6,739 nucleotides of DNA, taken from Rhodospirillales bacterium. Lineage in GTDB: Bacteria > Pseudomonadota > Alphaproteobacteria > UBA828. A program made the position numbers and the translations under genes. Numbering within the stretch: the first letter of the stretch is position 1; each line of letters opens with the position of its first letter. This document shows positions 1 through 5,782 of this stretch, one piece after another. Where the stretch lies: positions 1 through 6,739 of the forward strand of contig JAPOPO010000451.1 of assembly GCA_026712885.1 (NCBI GenBank). Direction: 5' to 3'. The notes below the pieces were generated by a model. That model was given only the letters and a program-made list of their open reading frames with translations, searched no databases and was not told where the DNA came from.

Positions 1-1017
1 AACCTTGACCGAGAGGATGCAGGTGAGCCCCTCGCGGGCATCGTCGCCGGTGATCGACACCTTCTCGCGCTTGGCGATGCCGCTCTGGGTCGCATAGCCG
101 TTGACCGCACGGGTCAGCGCCGCGCGGAGGCCCGCGAGATGGCTGCCGCCATCGGATTGGCGAATGTTGTTGGTGAAGCAGAGGACCGTCTCGTGATAGC
201 TGTCGTTCCACTGCAGCGCGGCCTCGATGATGATGTCGTCGCGGCGGTCCCGGATCATGATCGCGTTGCCGACCAGCGACTGCTTTGCGCGGTCGAGGTA
301 GCCGACGAAGGCCTCGATGCCGCCCTCGTAGTGGAAGGTCGCGAGCCGGGGCTCGGCCGCGCGCTCATCGCGCAGCGTGATGTGCAGGCCGGCGTTGAGG
401 AAGGCGAGCTCGCGCAGGCGGTGCTCCAGCTCGTCGAATTCGAACTCGGTCTTCGCAAAGATTTGAGTCGACGGCAGAAAGGTCACGCGCGTGCCCGAGC
501 GCTCGGCGGTCTCGCCTGTGACGCGCAGCGGTGCCTCCGGCTCGCCGCCGGCGAAGCGCATGGCGTATTCCGTGCCATCGCGGCGGATGCGGAGCTCCAG
601 CCACTCCGAAAGCGCGTTCACCACCGAGACGCCGACGCCGTGGAGGCCGCCCGAGACCTTGTAGGTGCTCTGGTCGAACTTCCCGCCGGCGTGCAGCTTG
701 GTCATGATGACCTCGGCGGCGGAGACGCCCTCCTCCTCGTGGATGTCGGTGGGGATGCCGCGCCCGTCGTCGCTGACCGAGGCCGAGCCGTCGGCGCAGA
801 GCACCACCTGGATGTGCTCGCAATAGCCCGCGAGCGCCTCGTCCACGGCGTTGTCGACGGCCTCGTACACCATGCGGTGCAGGCCGGAGCCGTCGTCGGT
901 GTCGCCGATGTACATGCCCGGCCGCTTGCGCACGGCGTCGAGGCCGCGCAGGACCGTGATGGACTCGGCGCCATACGCCTTGGCTGCGGCGGGGCCGCTC
1001 GGGGCAGGGTCGGCCAT
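1..1017 (-). CDS. gyrB: DNA gyrase subunit B, N-terminal part (3' end beyond window)
   Basis: This is the ATPase subunit of the type II topoisomerase that introduces negative supercoils (GyrA2GyrB2, cytoplasm). The frame stays open for 339 codons from ATG (1015-1017) to base 1, and I read it codon by codon without a break. The GHKL ATPase fold is complete: the N-box has Glu52 (equivalent to the E. coli catalytic Glu42) and Asn56 in YEAVDNAVDEA; the DDGRG box is at 83-87; the GGLHGVGVS lid motif is at 123-131. The transducer domain follows, with CFTNNIRQSDGGSH and, at the last codons, REGLTCILSVKV. The window ends just before the expected QTK loop that contacts the ATP gamma-phosphate; the TOPRIM and tail regions are missing. 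The start lies 5 nt after the recF stop with only a weak GAAGG at 1030-1034, so translation is probably coupled to recF. GyrB is favoured over ParE by the replication-cluster context. Confidence 0.97.
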   Translation of the reverse strand, partial: MADPAPSGPAAAKAYGAESITVLRGLDAVRKRPGMYIGDTDDGSGLHRMVYEAVDNAVDEALAGYCEHIQVVLCADGSASVSDDGRGIPTDIHEEEGVSAAEVIMTKLHAGGKFDQSTYKVSGGLHGVGVSVVNALSEWLELRIRRDGTEYAMRFAGGEPEAPLRVTGETAERSGTRVTFLPSTQIFAKTEFEFDELEHRLRELAFLNAGLHITLRDERAAEPRLATFHYEGGIEAFVGYLDRAKQSLVGNAIMIRDRRDDIIIEAALQWNDSYHETVLCFTNNIRQSDGGSHLAGLRAALTRAVNGYATQSGIAKREKVSITGDDAREGLTCILSVKV

Positions 1018-1022
1018 GCGCT

Positions 1023-2219
1023 CTACTCGCCTTCGACCATGCCGGGCCGCACCGCGAAGAACTGTGCGGCGGCGCCGAGGGGGCGGAAGACGTCCCGCTC
1101 GGTGCCGGTGAGCCAGGCCTGGGCGCCGACATCGAGGATGATCTCGAAGAGCGCACGGCGGCGGCTCTCGTCCAGATGGGCCGCGATTTCGTCCAGCAGC
1201 AGCACCGGCGCGCAACGGCGCTGGCGCTCCACGAGGCGGGCATGGGCCGTGATCAGCGCGATCAGCATGGCCTTCTGCTCGCCGGTGGAGCATTGCTCCG
1301 CCGCCATGCCGCGTTCCCGGTCGGTGACGATCAGGTCGCTCCGCTGCGGCCCGTCCACCGTGCCGCCCTCGGCCTCCGCGCGTCGCGTCGCGGCGAGGTG
1401 CTCTCTGAATTTCTCTTCCACCGCGAGCGCGGGCGAGGCGGCGAGCCAACGCTCGACCAGCCCGTCCGCCGCGAGCGCGATCCGCGGAAAGGGCGCCGCA
1501 TTGACGGGTAGGAACTGTTCGAGCCGCATCGCGAGATCGAGACGCGCCGCGCCGATGGCTACCGCATTCTCCGCCATGCTGCGCTCCAGCGCGCCGAGCC
1601 ACGCATCGTCGCTGGTGCCCGTGCGCAGGAGCCTTGCGCGGTGGCGGCGCGCGCGGTCGTAGCGCTGGACCCGCGCGGCGTGGCCCGTGTCGATGGCGTA
1701 GACCAGCCGGTCGAGGAAGCGCCGCCGTTCCGCCGGCGGGCCGGAGAACAGCCGGTCCATCGAAGGCGTAAGCCAGACCATGGCGACGTGCTCGGCCAGC
1801 GCCGCCGGCCCTGACGCCGTCGCGCCGTCGATCCTGACGATGCGGCGCTCCGCCTCCCCCGGCTCGGCCGGAGCCCGCCAGCCGGAGCCCAGGGCGGTCT
1901 CGCCGCTTTCGCCGGTGAGCGTCGCGGCGACCGACCAGGCCTCGGCGGTGCCCGCGTCGGGTCCGGCCACATGGGCGACATCGGCGAGCCGGGCGCCCCT
2001 GAGCCCCCGGCCCGGCGAGAGGTAGGAGACCGCCTCCAGCAGGTTGGTCTTGCCGGCGCCGTTCGGGCCGGTCAGCACCACCGGGCGCGGGTCCATGGCG
2101 AGGCGCACCGCCCGGTAGCTACGGAAGTCGCTGAGCGCAAGCCGGACCAGCGCGTAGCGCGCGGCCACCGGTGCCGGCGCCGCCCGCCCGGTCGCGGCTT
2201 GTGTGGTTGGAGCGGTCAC
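1023..2219 (-). CDS. recF: DNA replication and repair protein RecF
   Basis: RecF is an SMC-like ABC ATPase that, with RecO and RecR, loads RecA at single-strand gaps and helps stalled forks resume. The 398 residues contain Walker A GPNGAGKT at 51-58, the signature CSTGEQK around 310-316 (the usual LSxGQQK position; a CSTGEQK form is familiar in alphaproteobacteria), Walker B VLLLDE ending at 344, and the D-loop HLD at 348-350. The conserved N-terminal strand reads LALSDFRSYR at about 27-36. The chosen start is GTG (2217-2219), directly abutting the dnaN TAG stop with no gap and no clear Shine-Dalgarno sequence, which suggests termination-reinitiation coupling. It gives about 21 Ala/Pro/Thr-rich residues before the conserved core. 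The only other obvious in-frame start in that stretch is GTG at codon 18 (2166-2168), so the true start is uncertain. gyrB follows after 5 nt. Confidence 0.96.
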   Translation of the reverse strand: MTAPTTQAATGRAAPAPVAARYALVRLALSDFRSYRAVRLAMDPRPVVLTGPNGAGKTNLLEAVSYLSPGRGLRGARLADVAHVAGPDAGTAEAWSVAATLTGESGETALGSGWRAPAEPGEAERRIVRIDGATASGPAALAEHVAMVWLTPSMDRLFSGPPAERRRFLDRLVYAIDTGHAARVQRYDRARRHRARLLRTGTSDDAWLGALERSMAENAVAIGAARLDLAMRLEQFLPVNAAPFPRIALAADGLVERWLAASPALAVEEKFREHLAATRRAEAEGGTVDGPQRSDLIVTDRERGMAAEQCSTGEQKAMLIALITAHARLVERQRRCAPVLLLDEIAAHLDESRRRALFEIILDVGAQAWLTGTERDVFRPLGAAAQFFAVRPGMVEGE

Positions 2220-3347
2220 CTAGACGCGGAGCGGCATGATGACGTGGAGCGCGCCGGAATCGCCGGTGTCCCGCACCAGCGAGGGCGAGCCGGCATCGCC
2301 GAAGAAGAAGCGGATCGAGTCGCTCTCGATCTGCCCGGCGACATCCAGCACGTAGCGCGCGTTGAGGCCAATATCGAGGGGTTCGGCGCCATAATCGGCA
2401 TCGAGCTCCTCGGTCGCGGTCCCTGTATCGGGGCTGCTGGCCGTGAGCGTCACCGCGCCCGGGCGGATGGAGAGCTTGATCGCATGCGAGCGGTCGGTGG
2501 AGATCGAGGAGACCCGATCCACGGCCTCGGCAAAGCTGCCGTTCGCCACCGTCATCACGTTCTGGTTGCCGCGGGGAATCACCCGCTCATAGTCTGGAAA
2601 CGAGCCGTCGATCAGCTTCGAGGTAAGCTGGGCGGCGCCGACCTCGAAGCGGATTCTGGTCTCGGAAAGCGCGACGGATACCGGCTCGTCGCCGTCGTCG
2701 ATCAGCTTGCGCACTTCGGCCACGGTCTTGCGCGGGACGATCACGGCCGGCACGTCTGCCGCTCCCTCGGGCAGCGCCACGTCGGCGCAGGAGAGCCGGT
2801 GGCCGTCGGTGGCCACGGCGCGCAACCGCGCGATGCCTTCCTGGTCCTCCGCCTTATGCAGATGGATACCATTGAGATAATAGCGAGTTTCCTCGGTCGA
2901 GATGGCGAAGCGGGTCTTGTCGATCAGACGCCGCAGATGGTCTCTTGGCAGTTCGAAGGAGTGCGGCAGATCGTCGTCGGCCATCACCGGGAACTCGGCA
3001 ATCGGCAGGCAGGAGAGACGGAAGCGCGAGCGCCCAGAAATCACGTCGAGCTGCCCACCGTCGCTCCCGTCGAGATTCATTGAGACCTGCGCGCCGTCCG
3101 GCAGCTTGCGCACGATATCGTAGAGGGTGAGCGCGGTCGTGGTCACCGCGCCTTCCTGCTCGACCGCCGCATCGGCCTCATCGACGACGGCGAGGTCCAT
3201 ATCGGTCGCGGTGAGTCGCAGGCGGTCGCTCCCCTGCGCATCGATGCGAACATTGGCGAGAATGGGGATCGTGTTGCGCCGTTCGACGACACTTTGCACG
3301 TGCGCCAAGGAGCTCAGAAGCGTGGAACGTTCGATCGTAAGTTTCAT
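2220..3347 (-). CDS. dnaN: DNA polymerase III beta subunit (sliding clamp)
   Basis: This is the ring-shaped dimeric clamp that tethers DNA polymerase III and other clamp-binding proteins to DNA. The 375 residues match the usual family length (about 365-380) and should form three similar domains of about 125 residues each. Recognisable family features are the N-terminus MKLTIERSTLLSSL with the following ERRNTIPILANVRI, a central SFPDYERVIPRGN stretch, and the C-terminal HVIMPLRV, close to the usual VIMPMRL/V ending. The start is ATG at 3345-3347. No Shine-Dalgarno sequence precedes it; the usual position carries CCTCCT instead. A perfect TATAAT (3387-3392) in the 128-nt spacer after dnaA suggests a separate dnaN promoter. 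The TAG stop (2220-2222) abuts the recF GTG, so dnaN, recF and gyrB probably form one transcript. Confidence 0.97.
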   Translation of the reverse strand: MKLTIERSTLLSSLAHVQSVVERRNTIPILANVRIDAQGSDRLRLTATDMDLAVVDEADAAVEQEGAVTTTALTLYDIVRKLPDGAQVSMNLDGSDGGQLDVISGRSRFRLSCLPIAEFPVMADDDLPHSFELPRDHLRRLIDKTRFAISTEETRYYLNGIHLHKAEDQEGIARLRAVATDGHRLSCADVALPEGAADVPAVIVPRKTVAEVRKLIDDGDEPVSVALSETRIRFEVGAAQLTSKLIDGSFPDYERVIPRGNQNVMTVANGSFAEAVDRVSSISTDRSHAIKLSIRPGAVTLTASSPDTGTATEELDADYGAEPLDIGLNARYVLDVAGQIESDSIRFFFGDAGSPSLVRDTGDSGALHVIMPLRV

Positions 3348-3363
3348 GCTCGCAGGAGGCCCT

Positions 3364-3379
3364 GAATCGTCGCCGAATC
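3364..3379. promoter_or_regulatory. Paired GANTC (CcrM-type) sites before dnaN
   Basis: Two GAATC sequences lie at 3364-3368 and 3375-3379, one helical turn (11 bp) apart; on the minus strand they form the direct repeat GATTC-N6-GATTC. They lie between the TATAAT and the dnaN start, the first about at the expected transcription start. GANTC is the target of CcrM, the cell-cycle DNA methyltransferase of many alphaproteobacteria. A regulatory role here is inference; the presence of CcrM in this organism cannot be seen from the window. Confidence 0.35.
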
Positions 3380-3386
3380 AAGGTGC

Positions 3387-3392
3387 ATTATA
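3387..3392 (-). promoter_or_regulatory. Putative -10 element of a dnaN promoter
   Basis: The minus strand reads TATAAT, a perfect sigma-70 type -10 hexamer, in an otherwise GC-rich spacer between dnaA and dnaN. It would give a 5' leader of about 33 nt ahead of dnaN. No good -35 is seen at 16-18 bp (the sequence there is near TGCGGT) and there is no extended -10 TG, so the call rests on the -10 and its position alone. Confidence 0.45.
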
Positions 3393-3475
3393 GCGGAGAA
3401 GTGGCGGATACCGCAGCACTATCGGCGCGCAGCACGCCCCGCAGCGCGGCCCTCGCCGTTCGCGAAAGTCGGCCG

Positions 3476-4888
3476 TCAGTCGTTCGGGTCTTCGAGGCTG
3501 CGCCGGAGCTGCTCTACGTCTTCGTCGAGCGCAGGGTCCTTGGGCCGCAGCTCCTCGATGCGGCGGATCGCGTACATCACCGTGGTGTGGTCGCGCTTGC
3601 CGAACTTGCGGCCGATCTCCGGCAACGAACGCGACGTGAGCTGCTTGGCGAGATACATCGCCACATGGCGCGGCCGGACCACCACCTGCGCGCGCCGGCT
3701 GGAGGATAGCTCTGCCGGATTGATGTTGTAGTGCGCGGCGACCCGGCGCTGGATTTCCTCGATGGTGATCCGCCGCTCCTTCGCGATGAGCACGTCGCGC
3801 AGCACCGACTGGGTCGTCTCCAGCGTGATCGCGCCGCCAAGCAGCGCGGCGTGGGCGGCGATGCGATGGAGCGCCATTTCGAGCTCGCGCACGTTTGAGG
3901 TGATCTGCCGGGCGAGGAACTCCATCACCTCGCGCGGCGCGTCGGCGATCCCGAGTGGACCCGCCTTTTCCCGCAGGATTCCGAGGCGGAGCACGTAATT
4001 GGCAGGCATGATGTCAACGGCAAGACCGCCGGCGAGACGGGACTTGAGCCGCTCCTCCATCCCGTCTAGGCGCGAGGGCGAGCGGTCGCCGGAGACCACC
4101 ACCTGGCAGCGGTGGTCGAGTAACGCATTGAGCGTGTGGAGAAACTCCTCTTGTGTGCTCTCCTTGTCGCAGATGAACTGAATGTCGTCGATCAACAGAA
4201 CATCGGCGGAGCGGAGCCGCTCCTTGAATGCTACCGTGTCCTTTTGCCGGATCGCCTGGATGAACTGATACATGAACCGTTCGGCAGAGAGGTAGAGGAC
4301 CCGCCGCCCCGGCTCGCGGCCCCGAATGCACCACGCGATCGCGTGCAGGAGGTGGGTCTTGCCGAGGCCGACTCCGCCGTAGAGGTAGAGCGGGTTGAAC
4401 GGGAGGTGATCGATGCCCGCCACCTGCTGCGCTGCGGCGTGGGCGAGCTCGTTGGTCTCGCCCACCACGAATTCGCGGAAGGTGAAGCGGCCGTTGAGCG
4501 GCGAGCCGAGGTCGGCCAGTACCCCGTCATGCGCCCGCGCACCAGCGCTGCCGCGTGGGCGCGCCGGCGGCGGCTGGCTGGCGGTGTGCAGCTCATCCTC
4601 GCCCGCCAGAGGCTGCCCCGCGTGGATCGCGATTCGGGCGCTCTGGATTTGGGGTCGTTCGGCGGCCCAGAGCGCCGCAATGCGGTGAGCATAGTGCGAT
4701 GCGATCCAGTCGCGCAGAAAGCGCGTGCCGACACCGAGGGTCACCTGATCGCCATCGATTTCGACCAGGTCGAGCGGCGCCAGCCAACTCGCGAAGGTGG
4801 CCTCGCCCAATTCAGCGCGAAGCCGCGCCCGGATCCTCTCCCAGGCGTCGTGCCCGTCTTGGGCCTGCGGCGGAAGGCTGTCCGTCAC
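3476..4888 (-). CDS. dnaA: Chromosomal replication initiator protein DnaA
   Basis: DnaA is an AAA+ ATPase that binds DnaA boxes, melts oriC and recruits the helicase; it also acts as a transcription factor. The 470 residues show domain I (about 14-88, with WERIRARLRAELG and FASWLAPL), a short low-complexity linker (about 92-125), the AAA+ core with Walker A GGVGLGKT at 171-178, Walker B LLIDD at 231-235, a probable arginine finger Arg284 in KSRLAGGL, and sensor II NVRELE with Arg334. Domain IV (about 370-470) has the DNA-binding signature MYLAKQLTSRSLPEIG through KRDHTTV at 431-437. Tyr439 replaces the His usual in DHTTVxHA. The start is GTG (4886-4888) with AAGAGG at 4899-4904, 10 nt upstream. 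The 540-nt gap upstream from rpsT implies its own promoter, which I could not place confidently; dnaN follows after 128 nt. Confidence 0.98.
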   Translation of the reverse strand: MTDSLPPQAQDGHDAWERIRARLRAELGEATFASWLAPLDLVEIDGDQVTLGVGTRFLRDWIASHYAHRIAALWAAERPQIQSARIAIHAGQPLAGEDELHTASQPPPARPRGSAGARAHDGVLADLGSPLNGRFTFREFVVGETNELAHAAAQQVAGIDHLPFNPLYLYGGVGLGKTHLLHAIAWCIRGREPGRRVLYLSAERFMYQFIQAIRQKDTVAFKERLRSADVLLIDDIQFICDKESTQEEFLHTLNALLDHRCQVVVSGDRSPSRLDGMEERLKSRLAGGLAVDIMPANYVLRLGILREKAGPLGIADAPREVMEFLARQITSNVRELEMALHRIAAHAALLGGAITLETTQSVLRDVLIAKERRITIEEIQRRVAAHYNINPAELSSSRRAQVVVRPRHVAMYLAKQLTSRSLPEIGRKFGKRDHTTVMYAIRRIEELRPKDPALDEDVEQLRRSLEDPND

Positions 4889-5085
4889 GGCTGGCTCGCC
4901 TCTTGCAGGCTACGGGGCCTGCACCAACATGGCCCGTCCCGGCGGCACGCGTTCTCCACGTAGGCATTCAAATCAAGCATATCGCCCTGTGGGGAGCGGC
5001 GTGTTCTGCTTATGATTTGGTTTGACCCCATGTCTGTTCTTGCGTTGTGTCGCGGTTACCGGGCGGCGGCGGGTCTCCCCTCCCG

Positions 5086-5102
5086 GACAAGCTGCGCTTG
5101 TC
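5086..5102. repeat. Perfect inverted repeat in the dnaA upstream region
   Basis: GACAAGC and GCTTGTC are separated by three bases (TGC): a 7-bp stem with a 3-nt loop. It lies about 200 nt upstream of the dnaA start. No T-run follows on either strand, so a terminator is unlikely; an operator or an RNA leader hairpin is possible. Its function is unknown. Confidence 0.5.
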
Positions 5103-5135
5103 ACGCCGTCGTTACCGTCGGTGATGTTTGCATTG

Positions 5136-5165
5136 CATACCGCCGGCGCCTCCCCAAGCGGTATG
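5136..5165. repeat. Perfect 8-bp inverted repeat (CATACCGC / GCGGTATG)
   Basis: CATACCGC at 5136-5143 is the exact reverse complement of GCGGTATG at 5158-5165, with 14 bases between them. The half-sites are centred about 1.5-2 helical turns apart (22 bp), a layout common for dimeric regulators. It lies about 250 nt upstream of dnaA. Whether it acts as DNA operator or RNA stem cannot be told from sequence. Confidence 0.5.
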
Positions 5166-5312
5166 TGACGATTAGGCTAAAGGTCGAAGACGAGGCTGGC
5201 AACGGGTCCGAAAGCGGAACCGGCGAAAATTCTGGCCGTCACACTTCTGCCGCAATCTTGGCTATAGGAGTGAGGGCCACGCGCCAATCGGTTGGAGGCA
5301 TAACCGGAATTC

Positions 5313-5325
5313 GAACAGCATGTTC
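5313..5325. repeat. Short inverted repeat GAACA-gca-TGTTC
   Basis: A perfect 5-bp arm, 3-bp spacer palindrome. It superficially resembles LexA sites (GAAC/GTTC half-sites), but the spacer fits neither the Gram-positive SOS box nor the alphaproteobacterial GTTC-N7-GTTC direct repeat. It may be chance. Confidence 0.3.
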
Positions 5326-5401
5326 CGCAGGACCGATGTGGCCGGATCAATGGCCCGCTGCTCGGCCTGACCGAACGGGGGAAGAGAGCAAGACAGGAGA
5401 T

Positions 5402-5419
5402 GCGCCAGCCCTGTGGCGC
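5402..5419 (-). terminator. Putative terminator after rpsT
   Basis: A perfect 6-bp stem GCGCCA / TGGCGC with a 6-nt loop begins 9 nt after the rpsT stop. On the transcribed strand the stem is followed by a pyrimidine-rich stretch (ATCTCCTGTCTTGCTCTCTT) rather than a true T-run, so termination may be weak or Rho-assisted. Position is the main support. Confidence 0.45.
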
Positions 5420-5428
5420 GATCTGTTC

Positions 5429-5698
5429 CTAGCTGTCGGAGAGTGCGCCCACGCGGCGTGCGAGCAGGGAGACCCGGCGCGCCGCGGTCCGCCGATGCAG
5501 CACGGCTTTCTGCGCGCCCCGCATGATCTCGGGCTGGGCCGCGCGCAATGCCTCCTCCGCCCGGCGCTTGTCACCGCTCGCGATGGCTTCCTCCACCCGG
5601 CGGACGAAGGTGCGAATGCGTGAAATCCGGCCGCGGTTGACTGCGACGCGGCGCTTGTTTTGCCGAACCCGCTTGCGGGCCTGGCGCGAATGGGCCAT
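5429..5698 (-). CDS. rpsT: 30S ribosomal protein S20
   Basis: S20 is a primary 16S rRNA-binding protein of the 30S subunit. The 89-residue product has the usual length and a strongly basic, Arg-rich composition. Family features are the start MAHSRQARKRVRQNKRR, RIRTFVRRVEEAIASGD at about 27-43, and the C-terminal block LHRRTAARRVSLLARRV; the usual form of the last block is HKNTAARKxSRL, so this copy has Arg-Arg for Lys-Asn. ATG at 5696-5698 is preceded by AGGAG at 5710-5714, about 11 nt upstream, and by a strong promoter. It stands as its own short transcription unit between the enoyl-CoA hydratase gene and dnaA, a typical alphaproteobacterial neighbour of dnaA. Confidence 0.96.
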   Translation of the reverse strand: MAHSRQARKRVRQNKRRVAVNRGRISRIRTFVRRVEEAIASGDKRRAEEALRAAQPEIMRGAQKAVLHRRTAARRVSLLARRVGALSDS

Positions 5699-5727
5699 GG
5701 CGAGGGTCTCTCCTGTGATCGGGCGGC

Positions 5728-5755
5728 GTTATACCACGCGGGCCCGCCGGGTCAA
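5728..5755 (-). promoter_or_regulatory. Sigma-70 type promoter of rpsT
   Basis: On the minus strand TTGACC (5750-5755) and TATAAC (5728-5733) are separated by 16 bp, each one mismatch from consensus. Transcription would start near 5721, giving a leader of about 23 nt that carries the rpsT Shine-Dalgarno sequence. This is the best promoter match I found in the window, fitting a highly expressed ribosomal gene. Confidence 0.75.
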
Positions 5756-5777
5756 CGGCACCGGCCGATCGCGTGGT
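5733..5777 (-). repeat. Inverted repeat overlapping the rpsT promoter; possible terminator of the upstream gene
   Basis: ACCACGCG (5733-5740) is the exact complement of CGCGTGGT (5770-5777), with a nested GCCGG / CCGGC pair inside. In a transcript reading out of the enoyl-CoA hydratase gene this forms a long GC-rich hairpin starting 5 nt after the stop. No U-tract follows. The -35 of the rpsT promoter is in its loop and the -10 begins at its last base pair. Confidence 0.4.
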
Positions 5778-5782
5778 GAGGG

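Larger units (their letters stand above)
4889..5428. other. 540-nt non-coding gap between rpsT and dnaA
   Basis: I see no convincing gene here. The region is less GC-rich in places (about 4965-5035) and should contain the dnaA promoter. Weak -35/-10 pairs can be proposed, for example TTGCCA on the minus strand near 5200 with TAGCCT 17 bp on, but none is persuasive. It holds four inverted repeats, listed separately (5086-5102, 5136-5165, 5313-5325, 5402-5419). The best DnaA-box-like sequence is TTCTCCACG at 4952-4960, two mismatches from TTATCCACA. No box cluster and no strongly AT-rich unwinding element is seen, so I do not call this oriC. No GANTC sites occur in it. Confidence 0.6.

Noticed and set aside
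139..1662. Long open frame of 507 codons on the plus strand
   Set aside because: It runs antisense across gyrB and recF, both confirmed by motifs. Its product is low-complexity and resembles no family; long antisense frames are common in GC-rich DNA.
1971..3083. 370-codon open frame on the plus strand
   Set aside because: Antisense to recF and dnaN, with no recognisable domain.
4135..4143. DnaA-box-like TGTGGAGAA (one mismatch)
   Set aside because: It lies inside dnaA and is explained by the conserved Phe-Leu-His-Thr codons; a single isolated match in coding sequence is not evidence of an origin.
4136..4963. 275-codon open frame on the plus strand
   Set aside because: Antisense to dnaA for nearly all its length, with no recognisable domain.
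5238..5268. Plus-strand promoter with CTATAG near 5262
   Set aside because: No acceptable -35 hexamer at the right distance and no plus-strand gene to serve.
5313..5325. LexA/SOS box
   Set aside because: The half-sites GAAC and GTTC are five bases apart, which matches neither the Gram-positive box nor the alphaproteobacterial direct repeat; the nearby genes are not typical SOS targets.
5012..5623. 203-codon open frame on the plus strand covering much of the rpsT-dnaA gap
   Set aside because: Its last third is antisense to rpsT, no Shine-Dalgarno sequence precedes the ATG, and its early codons lack the strong G/C third-position bias of the real genes. No family recognised.
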